This document shows positions 8,687 to 18,427 of a stretch of 64,000 nucleotides of DNA, in pieces. The notes beneath the pieces were generated by a model. The model was not told where the DNA came from, made no database searches, and saw only the letters and a program-made list of their open reading frames with translations. The DNA comes from an uncultured Flavobacteriaceae bacterium (GTDB taxonomy: Bacteria > Bacteroidota > Bacteroidia > Flavobacteriales > Flavobacteriaceae): contig CANMSA010000002.1 of assembly GCA_947500385.1 (NCBI GenBank), forward strand, positions 186,001-250,000, given 5' to 3'. How positions within the stretch are numbered: position 1 is the first letter of the stretch; each line of letters starts with the position of its first letter. The translations under genes and the position numbers were made by a program.

Positions 8687-10870
8687 ATGCGGCCACACAA
8701 TTGCCATTTACGGCTACTAAATCGTTTTTTACTAGGGTTTTGTTTGCTAGTGGTCAATACACTTGCCGCGACAACGAACGATCAAATCGGTTCCTCGAAA
8801 GACATTGAGAAACTACTTGAAAAAGGAGAGGAGTTATTGAGCAAGAACGGGCATGAGCGTTTGTATCAGATTGATTCGGTGATTGCTGCGAACTTACATC
8901 TGGCCGATTCCCAAAATCGAATTCGTTACTATTTGTTCAAGGGCGGTTTTTCCCAAAAACTTTTGGATTTTAAAGCCTCAAAAGGACATTATGAAAAAGC
9001 ACTGAGCCTTACCGGAAAGAAGGATTATAGAAATTTGGCGATCGGTCATTTTGGGATATCGATGTTTCATAAACACTTCAAAAACCCGGATATTCAAGAA
9101 ACCTACCTTCTAAAGGCCTATGCGTTTGCTAAAATGGCAGAGGATCGTTTTTGGACCCTGCACGCTGCCCTTGGCTTGGCGGCACTTAGCGATTCCCGTA
9201 ATGAATATGAAAATACCAAAGAGTATCTTTCTCAGTGTATTGCTATTGATTCTTCGAATGGCGCCGTTCGTTTACGAAGAGCGAACCTGTACTTCAAAAA
9301 TGACCGGTTTCGCCTGGGTATGGAGGATTTATGGGAAGTTGTTCTAAATGACCCTGGGTTCGAAAACCAAGTAACCATGTATGCGCTTTTTAATGTGATT
9401 TCTGTACATATTGATATGGAAAGCTATGAAAAGGCCCGGGAGATTTTGACCATTGTTTTGGAAAACCCTGAAAAGTATGACAAAAAAGTTGTCGGGTATT
9501 ATACCTTTTATGAAGGCGTGCTTTTACAGAAAGAAGGGTTCGATGATGCCGCTAAAAAATATTTTTTGAAGGCACTGACCATCTATTCCGATAAAAAATT
9601 ACAGGAAAATGTGCTTCGATGTCTGTTTCCTATTGACAGGGACAACTGGCATGCGAGGTACCTTGAGGATTTTATAGAAAATGGTTTGGTAGGCAAGGGA
9701 TTTGTAGAGACAGCGTTAGGCAAGATGATACAATTGGTGCTGGTTTCCAATGAGGCCACAATCCAGGGCAAGCGACACGCGATTGACCGGGCATTTGCCT
9801 TTATGTCCGATAATCAAGCGCTCAGCCCATCTTATCAACTGTGGTTGCTGAATAGGTTGAAAGAGACCAATGATGGGCGCCTATTTTATCGGAAAAACGA
9901 AATACAGGAAACAATAGATTCATTGCTAACGGTAGAAAAACGAAATAAGCAAACCATTGTAGACAATTACGTTTATGTAAACAATAAGAGCTTTAACAAG
10001 CGTATCGAGGAGGGCAAGTTGCTCCTAAATGAAAAAGAGGATATCATCGCCCAAGAGAAAAAGACCAACGATTTCATTACCAATGTTGTGTTGATTATGC
10101 TGGTGGTGCTATTGGTTATTAGTGGACTTTTATGGAAAATCTTCAAAGATCGCGATAAGATCAAAAAATTGAACAAGGTAGTACTGGCTAAAAACTTGAG
10201 CTTGCAACACTATGGGAAAGAGTATGAGGATCTATTAATGATTTTGGGGCATCAAGTAAAAAAACCGGTCAACCACCTTCATTATAGTTTTTCGGAAATT
10301 ATTGATAAAACAAGAGTCTTAGAGGATGCCGAACTCGATTTGATTCTCTCTACGGTTTCGAACAACACAGAAGAACTATCCAATCGCATCAAGATAATTT
10401 TAACCCTGATCAGATGTAGAATCGAGGATATCGCCATTACCACCTCCAAGGTGAACATTTATAATTTGATCAAGGAACGACTTCATTTTTTTGAACCGTA
10501 CTTCAATAATGCCAATTTGCGTTTTAATTTTGAAGTGGATACAACTTTGTGTACCGAAAACAATTCAGAATCTCTGGCGATTATTTTCGATAATTTGTTT
10601 GAAAACATTAAGAAGTATGGTCTTCCAGGGAATATAGTAAATCTTCGTTTGAGCCAAACCCCGGAAGGGATACTAATGGAAATAGAGAATTCGTTTTCGA
10701 AGCAACTTCAAAACCAGTTGTTGTCCCAAAAGATCGATGCTAAAAAGACGAGTCATAGTTTTGGCTTGGGAAATAAGATCATCAAAGCCCTGTGCGACCG
10801 TCTTAAGATCGACTTTGAGTTTGTGCAACGGAACAATACCTATGCTACTCGCTTGCTCTTCAAAAGCTAA
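8687..10870 (+). CDS. TPR-containing membrane sensor histidine kinase
   Basis: A 727-residue protein: hydrophobic N-terminus (signal peptide or anchor, residues 1-28), a long helical region with TPR character (about 35-400), one transmembrane segment (about 464-485), a short coiled coil and a kinase core. The H box reads GHQVKKPVNHL with His522, an H-x4-P arrangement like HisKA but with Gln after the His. The N box (IIFDNLFENIKKYG) and a G box (SHSFGLGNKIIKALC) of the ATPase domain are visible. TPR kinases of this layout in Bacteroidota usually pair with LytTR regulators, and a LytTR response regulator is encoded convergently 250 bp downstream. Signal sensed is unknown. Confidence 0.87.
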   Translation: MRPHNCHLRLLNRFLLGFCLLVVNTLAATTNDQIGSSKDIEKLLEKGEELLSKNGHERLYQIDSVIAANLHLADSQNRIRYYLFKGGFSQKLLDFKASKGHYEKALSLTGKKDYRNLAIGHFGISMFHKHFKNPDIQETYLLKAYAFAKMAEDRFWTLHAALGLAALSDSRNEYENTKEYLSQCIAIDSSNGAVRLRRANLYFKNDRFRLGMEDLWEVVLNDPGFENQVTMYALFNVISVHIDMESYEKAREILTIVLENPEKYDKKVVGYYTFYEGVLLQKEGFDDAAKKYFLKALTIYSDKKLQENVLRCLFPIDRDNWHARYLEDFIENGLVGKGFVETALGKMIQLVLVSNEATIQGKRHAIDRAFAFMSDNQALSPSYQLWLLNRLKETNDGRLFYRKNEIQETIDSLLTVEKRNKQTIVDNYVYVNNKSFNKRIEEGKLLLNEKEDIIAQEKKTNDFITNVVLIMLVVLLVISGLLWKIFKDRDKIKKLNKVVLAKNLSLQHYGKEYEDLLMILGHQVKKPVNHLHYSFSEIIDKTRVLEDAELDLILSTVSNNTEELSNRIKIILTLIRCRIEDIAITTSKVNIYNLIKERLHFFEPYFNNANLRFNFEVDTTLCTENNSESLAIIFDNLFENIKKYGLPGNIVNLRLSQTPEGILMEIENSFSKQLQNQLLSQKIDAKKTSHSFGLGNKIIKALCDRLKIDFEFVQRNNTYATRLLFKS

Positions 10871-11058
10871 AGGTGTGCGGTTCCGATAAATAAACCTGGT
10901 TTACCGAAAAATGTCCAAACCACGCGGTTGAATAGTTGCTTCTTGTTTGAGCGCGCTACTATCCCTTTATTTATGGTGTTAATTATTCAAATTTTGCGCA
11001 GTTCTGTGGAGTGCTGTTCAAAAAAATGCGCTTGGTTGTAGTGACCTGGTGCTTGGGA

Positions 11059-11089
11059 GGGCCATCATACTGCAAAGTGTCGATGGCCC
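11059..11089. terminator. Hairpin between convergent kinase and regulator genes
   Basis: A perfect 8-bp stem (GGGCCATC at 11059-11066 and GATGGCCC at 11082-11089) with a 15-nt loop lies between the converging genes. There is only a weak T-rich tail, so it may be a poor bidirectional terminator or a structured 3' end rather than a strong intrinsic terminator. Confidence 0.4.
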
Positions 11090-11119
11090 GTGCTTTTATG
11101 GTTATTTCCCTTATTTTGG

Positions 11120-11863
11120 TTAGCCAAATATAGCCGCTTCAAAGGTGCTTTTTTTCGCACGGGATACATCCAATACATCGCCATTATACATCATTACCTG
11201 TGGTAAGCGTGCTTTGATAATTTTTTTCACTTTGTTCTTATTGATCAAGTGTGATTTATGAATGCGAACAAAGTTCGTATCGTTTGATAGCAGTGTATCG
11301 TACTCTTTCAAGGTTTTTGATACCAGAATTGGTTTTTGATCTTCGAAAAAAATACGACAATAGTTCACTTCTGCCTTGAAGTATAGAATAGACGTTACAT
11401 CTACCAATTCTACAAACTGTTCTGTGGGAATGGCCAACTTTTTAGGTTGCCGATTGAAGTTTAAATGCGCCAGAATATTCTGTATCTGATGTTGTTGTTG
11501 TCGGTTTTTGGTGAATTTTTCGATGGCCCCTTTTAGTTCGTCCATATCCACTGGTTTACTAATGTAGTCCAAGGCACTTAACTTTATGGCCTTCAGGGCG
11601 TACTGTTCAAAGGAGGTAATAAAAATGATACCGAACTCATAGGACTCCAGTTGGTCCAACACTTCGAAGGAAGAGCCCGGATCTAGTTCAATATCGGTCA
11701 ATAAAAGTGCCGGTTTTGTATTGTTGATACCCACCACGGCATCTTCTACGTTGGTAGCGGTACCAACAATCTCTATCCAAGGGCATTCTTTGACGACATT
11801 TTTCACGAGCCAATTTAGCGCTAGGACATCATCTTCGATAATGAAACAGGATGTGGGAACCAT
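11120..11863 (-). CDS. LytTR family response regulator
   Basis: A 247-residue two-domain regulator. The receiver domain (residues 1-120) has the acidic pair (IIEDD), the phospho-acceptor Asp57 in LLTDIE, Thr/Ser in FITSF and the conserved Lys in YISKPV. The C-terminal LytTR DNA-binding domain (about 150-245) has the family signature FVRIHKSHLINKNKVKKI. Autophosphorylated kinase passes phosphate to Asp57 and the LytTR domain binds direct repeats upstream of targets. The likely partner is the TPR kinase encoded convergently at 8687-10870. The start ATG at 11863 gives a normal family length. Confidence 0.92.
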   Translation of the reverse strand: MVPTSCFIIEDDVLALNWLVKNVVKECPWIEIVGTATNVEDAVVGINNTKPALLLTDIELDPGSSFEVLDQLESYEFGIIFITSFEQYALKAIKLSALDYISKPVDMDELKGAIEKFTKNRQQQHQIQNILAHLNFNRQPKKLAIPTEQFVELVDVTSILYFKAEVNYCRIFFEDQKPILVSKTLKEYDTLLSNDTNFVRIHKSHLINKNKVKKIIKARLPQVMMYNGDVLDVSRAKKSTFEAAIFG

Positions 11864-11948
11864 AGAGTTATTGAATGTGTTTTGCTAAAAGTAGCCAAAT
11901 TTAGAGGAATGACCACTATTAACTCCACTCACCTACCTAACGGAATGG

Positions 11949-13391
11949 CTAATGCTTCAATTGCAACGAGACTTTTTCAAAACGGCTTTTCGGAGCTTCG
12001 CATACAGGACAGGTGTAGGTATTTGGAAGGGAATCAAAAGGTGTTTGCTTTGGAATGTCGTGTACCATATCACCGTAGGCCTCATCATAGATTGTGAGAC
12101 AGTCACCACATTGATATACTTCCTGAACGGTGTTCTGGGAATTCCGCTTTTTCACTTTTTTTTCCACTCTTTCATGCCCGAGACCTTCGAAGTACTTTTT
12201 GCTCAGCTCCATTAGAAGCCCGGGCAGTTCGATCTTATCTACATCTTGGGCGTAGGCTTCATATTGCTGCGTATTGGGGTCGAAGGCTTTGAAGTGCAAT
12301 ACATTAAAAGTAGGCCGCACCTCGAAGTCTTTTACAATAGTGGGCGCATGGTTCTTCTCTATGATTACTGAGGCGAAATGCGCACGTTTCCCAACATCGT
12401 TGCTGATGCCAAATGTGAGCCCGTAGGTGCTAATATCATTTTGATCAAAACTCCGCACGAGAAATTTTTTCAACTCCAAGGCCTCGATGTCATCGACGGG
12501 TATATGCCAGTTCATCTCAAGTTGTGAGTGCCGTACATTAATGCCCCATTGTCCTAAAAACCGTTCCAATAGCGGCCTACTTTGCTGTTTGATTCCTTTT
12601 ACTATAAAGGACTTCCAAGGTGTGATACAAATTTTTCCAATGCTATTGTCCAGACAGAAACCACAGAATTCTTTTAGAAAGTCGAGGTCGTAGCGGTTGT
12701 TTCTCCAGTATAGCCCCAACCAATACTGATCCAAACCCATACGGTTCATGCCCTCGTAATAGGGAAAGGTGGTATATGGCACCTGCAACGCCGTTTCAAA
12801 GGTCTTGTTGTTCGTAGTAAGTTGCTTGTTTAAAACAAAAAAAAGCTCCTCGATATCTTGAATGTCATCATAGATGTCTTCGATCGCCTTTGAAATAGTC
12901 ATGATATCCCAGCTATAGATCAAGACAGGGTAATAGGCCGATTCTGACCAATGCGGCAATTGAATGTTCAAATACCAGTAATCTTCGCTGTTCGAGGCTA
13001 TAAAATTAAGGTTGCCACTAAAAATAGGCACCAAGCGCTGTTTGGGGTCGGTGATATTGATCTTCAGCTGTGGGAGGTAATCGAAACCTTCCAAAATATA
13101 TAGATAGGTAGAGCCCTTTAGCCAATGGGTCATGTCAAATATATCCGCGCAGACGTAGGAGCATACAATGTTTTGATAGGAGCGTTGCCCAATAATATCA
13201 GTATTGAATTTTGATATGTTCTCGAGCTGTTCTTCATCGCTATCTTTCAGCGGAAACAATAAGTCCTGTCTGGAACCAAAGTATACTTCCTTGAGGCCCG
13301 CAGCTTCGAGCATCGAAATAATATCCTTAAGTTCCCCGGGAGATGTGACCCCTCCTTTGATGAGTATTCTATACAGATCAATATCGTTCAT
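11949..13391 (-). CDS. Rubredoxin-domain protein with degenerate nitrite/sulfite-reductase-like halves
   Basis: A 480-residue protein. The last 55 residues are a rubredoxin domain with both iron-binding pairs (YQCGDCLTIYDE and YTCPVCEAPKSRF). The first 400 residues resemble two ferredoxin-like half-domains of nitrite/sulfite reductases (LEAAGLKEVYFGSRQDLLFP; LDNSIGKICITPWKSFIVKG) but lack the cysteine motifs that hold the 4Fe-4S/siroheme centre. Its ATG at 13391 shares one base with the TAA of the nitrate reductase (TAATG), so translation is probably coupled; upstream in-frame starts would overlap that gene. I infer a one-electron carrier or assembly partner for the nitrate reductase. The similarity of the N-terminal part is from pattern reading and should be treated as tentative. 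Confidence 0.8.
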   Translation of the reverse strand: MNDIDLYRILIKGGVTSPGELKDIISMLEAAGLKEVYFGSRQDLLFPLKDSDEEQLENISKFNTDIIGQRSYQNIVCSYVCADIFDMTHWLKGSTYLYILEGFDYLPQLKINITDPKQRLVPIFSGNLNFIASNSEDYWYLNIQLPHWSESAYYPVLIYSWDIMTISKAIEDIYDDIQDIEELFFVLNKQLTTNNKTFETALQVPYTTFPYYEGMNRMGLDQYWLGLYWRNNRYDLDFLKEFCGFCLDNSIGKICITPWKSFIVKGIKQQSRPLLERFLGQWGINVRHSQLEMNWHIPVDDIEALELKKFLVRSFDQNDISTYGLTFGISNDVGKRAHFASVIIEKNHAPTIVKDFEVRPTFNVLHFKAFDPNTQQYEAYAQDVDKIELPGLLMELSKKYFEGLGHERVEKKVKKRNSQNTVQEVYQCGDCLTIYDEAYGDMVHDIPKQTPFDSLPNTYTCPVCEAPKSRFEKVSLQLKH

Positions 13392-16300
13392 TAGGCGGGC
13401 TTTAGTTGTTGGTTTAACAGTTCTTTTACTTCCGGCTTGCAACTACCGCACCCCAAGCCGGCGCCGGTTTGGGAGCACAGAGCGTTAAATTCGGAACAGC
13501 CACCTGCAATGGCTTCCAAGACGTTGCCTTCGCCTACCTGACTGCAGGAACAGATCAACCTACCCTTTAAGGGCGTAGTATTGGTGGCCCCCCGAAGCAA
13601 TTCGTTTCTTTTTTCCGAAAGTTCGATTTCTTCCTCTATCAAGCGTTTGAATTCTGCGAACTCATTTTTATCCCCTATAAGAATGGCTCCTTTCAAAGTA
13701 TCGTCTTTTACAATGCATTTTTTGTAAAAACGCTGGCTTACATCCATCAAAATAATCTCTTCATAACTGTGGTCATTGGCAGGGGTGTTCACCATGCCGA
13801 TGCTACAGAGGTCTAGGTTTTCGAACTTTAAGATGTTCATGAGTACCGAACCATTGTATATACTACTAAGATCACCAAGAATAAAGCGCGCAGCGCTATC
13901 GGCCTGTTGTTCGGCGGCCGAGGTAATACCGAAAAGCTGATTCTTGAATTCGGCAATCTCTCCGAGGGCAAAAATGTTCGGATCGCTGGTCTGTAGATAG
14001 GGGTTTACGATGACACCACGCCTTGTTTCCAGATTCGATTCTTGCGCCAAGGCAATATTGGGTTTGGTGCCAATGGCATAAACAATGGCGTTGCATTGAA
14101 GTGTACGGCCTGTTTTGAGATTTACCAGTAAAGAGTGGGGAGTATCCCTTTCCTCGAAAACCGTACTGACCTCATTGTCAAAATAAATTTGGATTCCACG
14201 CTCGGTCACATCCTCGGCCAAAAGCCTACTGGCCACCTGATCCAATTGCCGTTCCATGAGTCGTGGTGCACGCTGTACTATGCTGATGTTAATGTTTATT
14301 TTTTTGAGGGCGGCAGCCAGTTCCAGCCCTAAAAGTCCGCCGCCTACAATTACGACATGCTGTGAAGGTGCGGGCAATTCAGTGGCTTCCAAATACTGTC
14401 TTAAACGATCGGCATCGCCCCGTTCCCGCATAGTGAAACGCCCTGGTAACTTCATCTGAACTTCGCTAGGTACAAAGGCACTGCTTCCCGTTGCCATGAC
14501 CAAAAGGTCGTAGGCATGCTGGTTTCCCGCGGTATCGGTTACTTTTTTGGCCGCAGCGTCTACCTTCGTAATCCCAATTCCCGCATGCAGGGTAATCTGC
14601 AGCTTTTCAAGCGCTCCTTTTTTGAGCTTTTTCAATGCTTCCCAAGAGAGCTCGTTGCTCACATATTCTGGAAGCAGAACCCGATTGTAAAAAGGGTCTT
14701 TTTCTTTGGAGAAAACAAGAATGGGATCTTTCTTGTTCGTTTCACGATAGGTTTGGACAAAGCGATAGGCCGCGGCCCCGGCCCCGATGATCACTATTTT
14801 CTGGGCAGGCTTTACATATTTTTCGACCTGAACCGCGCAATATTTAAAATCGGGTTCTTTGGAAATGGGATCTACCAGATCATTGGTAATGTTATTGGCT
14901 CGTGCAAAGTTGCTGTTCAAAATTTTGCCCCAATGCATGGGTAAAAACACGACCCCATCTCGAATCTCTGTGCTAATTTTCACTTTCACCTGTACTTTTC
15001 CCCGACGACTTCGAATCACGGCCACATCCCCTTCTTTTAACTTTCGTAGATAGGCATCCACTTTGGTTATTTCTAGATAAGGCATGGGTATGTGGGTAAG
15101 CAACCGTTTCACTTTTCCAGTCTTGGTACGGGTGTGCCACTGATCCCGCACACGACCGGTATTCAGTATTAGCGGAAAATCAACATCGGTTTTTTCCGAT
15201 TCATTGTAGGTACTGGTAGGGGCATTAAAATGTGCTTTTTGATCCGCCGTGTAAAACTGGAGGTCCGTGAAAAGACGAGCCGTACCCGGGTGATCTTTAT
15301 GTGGTACCGGCCATTGAAAACTTCCTTCCTTTTTCAGCCGATCATAGGAGAGGCCCGAAATATCAATATTCGTGCCCTTGGTAAGCAAACAATGTTCCTC
15401 GTATACCTCGCCTGCGTTACGATAGTCGAAACCTTTGAAACCCATTTTTTGTGCAAAACGCCATAAAATTTCAACATCGGGCAATGCTGTTCCGGGGGCG
15501 TCGATTACTTTGGGCAGGTAACTGATCCTACGTTCAGAATTGGTCATGGTACCCTCTTTCTCGAGCCAGCCGGCGGCTGGCAAGAGCAGGTCTGCGAACT
15601 GCGTGGTTTCCGAATGATGCGAAATATCCTGAACCACCACAAAAGCAGCATTTTTCAGGGCCTTGTCTATCTTATGGGCGTTGGGCATGCTCACCGCAGG
15701 ATTGGTACAGATAATCCAAATGGCCTTTAGTTTACCATTTTCCAATGCATCGAACATTTCTGTTGCGGTATACCCCGGGGTCGCCTTGATAGGGCCGCCG
15801 CCCCAAAAGTCTGAAACTTCTTTTCGGTGATCGGGATTACCAAGGTCTTTATGAGCGGCCAATAAGCTGGCCATACCGCCCACTTCCCTTCCTCCCATGG
15901 CGTTCGGTTGGCCGGTCAAGGAAAACGGACCAGCACCTGGTTTCCCTATTTGCCCTGTGAGAAGTGATAGGTTTAGGAGCGAAACGTTTTTAGAAACACC
16001 GATGACACTTTGGTTGAGTCCCATGGTCCACATGCTAATGAACTTGCTGGCATTCCCGATGTAATCCGCTGCTTTTCGAATTGCCGCGGCCTTTATTCCG
16101 CACCTGTCGGCAGCCTGTCGGATGGATAGGCTAAAAGCACTTTCCTTGCATGCTTCAAAATTGGACGTATGTTTTTTTATAAAGCGTTTGTCAACTTTTC
16201 GCTTCTCGATCAACCATCGGGCGATAGCATTAAAGAGAATCACATCGGTCCCCGGTAAAATTTGCAGGTGAAGATCGGCAGAAGCACAACTCTGTGTTTT

Positions 16301-16912
16301 TCTAGGGTCTACCACGATAATTTTTACGTTGGGGTTGGTTTCCTTGCGTTTTTCCAGACGTCGATATAGGATTGGATGACACCAGGCAGGGTTGGCGCCT
16401 GCGATCAAAAAACAATCGGCTAGTTCAATATCTTCGTAGGAGATGGGCACCGAATCTTCTCCCAAGGTTTTTTTATAGCCCACTACGGCCGAACTCATGC
16501 AAAGGCGTGAATTTGTATCGATGTTATTGGTACCAATAAAACCTTTGGTCAATTTGTTTACCAAGTAATATTCCTCGGTAAGGCACTGCCCGGATACGTA
16601 GAAACCAACGCTGTCCGGACCATGTTTTGCAATAATGCTTTTGAACACCGCCGCAGCGCGCTCCAGGGCAGTATCCCATGATACTTTTTGGCGCGGGTGG
16701 TTTCTGCTCCAACGCATTTGAGGATGTAATATACGGTCGCTGGTGTCTTGCGCTACGTAGTTGAGGTTTTTCCCTTTGGAACATAACATCCCTTGGTTGG
16801 TGGGATAGTCGGGATCCCCTTCTACCGAAAGCGTGCCCTTGGTATCTTTGGATACCAAAATACCGCATCCCACACCGCAATAGGAGCATACTGTTTTTTC
16901 TGTTTTCTGCAT
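13391..16912 (-). CDS. Assimilatory nitrate reductase fused to FAD/NAD reductase and BFD [2Fe-2S] domain
   Basis: A 1,173-residue cytoplasmic enzyme reducing nitrate to nitrite. It begins with a 4Fe-4S motif (Cys9, Cys12, Cys16, Cys44), then the molybdopterin oxidoreductase body (about 55-560) and the dinucleotide-binding domain (about 570-690, with NTGRVRDQWHT). A complete pyridine-nucleotide/FAD oxidoreductase follows (about 700-1010, KIVIIGAGAAA and VIVGGGLLGLELA), then a BFD-like [2Fe-2S] domain with CxC and CxxC at 1121, 1123, 1155 and 1158. The added modules resemble the first half of NirB, so electrons from NAD(P)H can enter in one polypeptide. No signal peptide or TAT motif, which fits assimilation. 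Moco synthesis genes are not in the window. A regulatory palindrome lies 54 bp upstream. Confidence 0.95.
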   Translation of the reverse strand: MQKTEKTVCSYCGVGCGILVSKDTKGTLSVEGDPDYPTNQGMLCSKGKNLNYVAQDTSDRILHPQMRWSRNHPRQKVSWDTALERAAAVFKSIIAKHGPDSVGFYVSGQCLTEEYYLVNKLTKGFIGTNNIDTNSRLCMSSAVVGYKKTLGEDSVPISYEDIELADCFLIAGANPAWCHPILYRRLEKRKETNPNVKIIVVDPRKTQSCASADLHLQILPGTDVILFNAIARWLIEKRKVDKRFIKKHTSNFEACKESAFSLSIRQAADRCGIKAAAIRKAADYIGNASKFISMWTMGLNQSVIGVSKNVSLLNLSLLTGQIGKPGAGPFSLTGQPNAMGGREVGGMASLLAAHKDLGNPDHRKEVSDFWGGGPIKATPGYTATEMFDALENGKLKAIWIICTNPAVSMPNAHKIDKALKNAAFVVVQDISHHSETTQFADLLLPAAGWLEKEGTMTNSERRISYLPKVIDAPGTALPDVEILWRFAQKMGFKGFDYRNAGEVYEEHCLLTKGTNIDISGLSYDRLKKEGSFQWPVPHKDHPGTARLFTDLQFYTADQKAHFNAPTSTYNESEKTDVDFPLILNTGRVRDQWHTRTKTGKVKRLLTHIPMPYLEITKVDAYLRKLKEGDVAVIRSRRGKVQVKVKISTEIRDGVVFLPMHWGKILNSNFARANNITNDLVDPISKEPDFKYCAVQVEKYVKPAQKIVIIGAGAAAYRFVQTYRETNKKDPILVFSKEKDPFYNRVLLPEYVSNELSWEALKKLKKGALEKLQITLHAGIGITKVDAAAKKVTDTAGNQHAYDLLVMATGSSAFVPSEVQMKLPGRFTMRERGDADRLRQYLEATELPAPSQHVVIVGGGLLGLELAAALKKININISIVQRAPRLMERQLDQVASRLLAEDVTERGIQIYFDNEVSTVFEERDTPHSLLVNLKTGRTLQCNAIVYAIGTKPNIALAQESNLETRRGVIVNPYLQTSDPNIFALGEIAEFKNQLFGITSAAEQQADSAARFILGDLSSIYNGSVLMNILKFENLDLCSIGMVNTPANDHSYEEIILMDVSQRFYKKCIVKDDTLKGAILIGDKNEFAEFKRLIEEEIELSEKRNELLRGATNTTPLKGRLICSCSQVGEGNVLEAIAGGCSEFNALCSQTGAGLGCGSCKPEVKELLNQQLKPA

Positions 16913-16965
16913 AACTGGTCTGTTTGATGGAGCATCATCAAATTAGAACAAGCAAATTAGAAAAT

Positions 16966-16981
16966 TACGTATAAATACGTA
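16966..16981. promoter_or_regulatory. Palindromic operator upstream of nitrate reductase
   Basis: The 16-mer TACGTATAAATACGTA is an inverted repeat TACGTA-N4-TACGTA ending 54 bp before the nitrate reductase ATG. The identical 16-mer occurs before nirB (39166-39181), and near variants lie before nrtA, the globin gene, narK and the orphan response regulator. Geometry (5-bp half-site, N4, G third from the centre gap) is that of Crp/Fnr-family sites. Binding by the FNR-like protein encoded at 35932-36690 is inferred. Confidence 0.75.
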
Positions 16982-17214
16982 GTGTAAATATGGTAATAGT
17001 TAGGGCTTTTTTTGGGGTATTGGTAATTTAGAGGGACTCTCATTGGGATTAATGGAATGGGGCGTTCGTAGTATGGTTATTGGGTACAAGCTTCAAATTG
17101 TATGACAGTGTTGTTGCATGGCACTTGTTTTTTAAGAATAACCGGGTCTATTCCATGTACTATAGACGCTTACTACTCATAAAGGTGCCATCTGAAGTTC
17201 TCGAATTCTAATAC
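16982..17214. other. Intergenic stretch between nitrate reductase and phosphoesterase-like gene
   Basis: Apart from the operator just described I see no gene, convincing hairpin or repeat here. Confidence 0.5.
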
Positions 17215-18084
17215 TTACGGGAGCACATAGTCTTCCAGTTTTCCCAAAGCATTGATGTCATCCCCGTTAAGCGCTATTAATCTAAAGGAAACGGTCTTGT
17301 CTTCCATTACATCGGCAATTACAATATTATCTCGGCTTTCCCCTCCCATTCCACTGGCTATAAATGTAATGTTCTCATAGGTATGATACATAAATTCAAA
17401 TCCATTTGGGAAAGCACCCACATCCCCCGCAAACATGTATGTATTGTTGGGGATAGCTCTAAACAATGGTTCAACCTCATCCCAAAAGTTAATAGAATCA
17501 GCTCTGCCGGAAAGTGAATTCAAGGTGAAGTTTTTGTAGGCATTGTCAGGACTCCACCATAACAGCTGGTGAAAGAACACAAATATATTTTCCACTTCTT
17601 GGTGGTTGTTATCTAAAACACTTTCAAGAAATTGCAATTGATTACCCGAAATATTCCAATTATCTATGTTAGGGTCTAGGATTATAAATAGATCAGAATT
17701 GTGTATAAAACTGCTGTAGGTTTTACCATATCTTGATTCAAATAAATCTCTGTTTGTCATATCATGATTACCGGCCGCAAAATATATTGGGCGGCTGATT
17801 AGCGCTACATCTGCATCAATTTCATCCCAATTTTTTTCCGTTCCAGTAAGGACTATATCACCGGTAAAAACACCAAATTCTATAATCTCTTGATTCCTAA
17901 TGAAATCGAATTTATTTTTAAAAGGCGGGTGAACTCCGATATTATCTATAACGGGTTTACCATAGGTATGGCCAGCAACAAAAAAGGAGTAGGGGGAATA
18001 GGAATCCGTATTGATCGCCACGTTATCACTTTTGCATCCAAACAACAACAAAAATACAATTGAAATGCCGGTAGTCGCTTTCAT
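17215..18084 (-). CDS. Metallophosphoesterase-like lipoprotein
   Basis: A 289-residue protein with a lipoprotein signal (LLLFGC lipobox, Cys17). Calcineurin-like phosphoesterase motifs follow: FTGDIV, the invariant AGNHD, a later histidine in VFFHQLLWW, and AGDVG where the family usually has GHxH. The first metal motif (normally DxH) appears only as VAGHTYG, so part of the usual metal shell is absent or moved. It may still bind a dinuclear metal, or have become non-catalytic. It faces the periplasm or is surface-anchored. It is monocistronic in an AT-rich stretch of accessory genes; substrate unknown. Confidence 0.75.
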   Translation of the reverse strand: MKATTGISIVFLLLFGCKSDNVAINTDSYSPYSFFVAGHTYGKPVIDNIGVHPPFKNKFDFIRNQEIIEFGVFTGDIVLTGTEKNWDEIDADVALISRPIYFAAGNHDMTNRDLFESRYGKTYSSFIHNSDLFIILDPNIDNWNISGNQLQFLESVLDNNHQEVENIFVFFHQLLWWSPDNAYKNFTLNSLSGRADSINFWDEVEPLFRAIPNNTYMFAGDVGAFPNGFEFMYHTYENITFIASGMGGESRDNIVIADVMEDKTVSFRLIALNGDDINALGKLEDYVLP

Positions 18085-18427
18085 ATTTTAAAAAAGTTAG
18101 TGGCCAGAATTACGTATTTCTAGCATAAATTAGAATCAAAGCAAGCGCCAAGAACAATCTGGAAGTAAGATAATTTTAATGACGTAAAAATAGCACTAGG
18201 AACTTGCCATGTATTTAACAAAGATAGCATTATGAATGTAATTTTGGGATGTTTATCTACTCTTGCAAAGTATTGTTGTCAGCATTTAATTCACTACTTC
18301 TACTTCACCCCAATTTATACATTTTTTCATAAGGGACGCATTAATGCAGGCATTACACTAATATAACATGGAAGTATTACCCCATCGCAAAAAGGGATGA
18401 GAGCGGAAGAAGAATGGAATAAAAACC
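18085..18427. other. Non-coding AT-rich stretch
   Basis: No supported gene, RNA or clear terminator. An open frame on the plus strand beginning in this region runs antisense across the VOC gene and is a shadow. Confidence 0.45.

Noticed and set aside
13392-13442. Extended start for the rubredoxin-domain protein
   Set aside because: The extension reads antiphase through the end of nitrate reductase; the TAATG coupling at 13391 is the better start.
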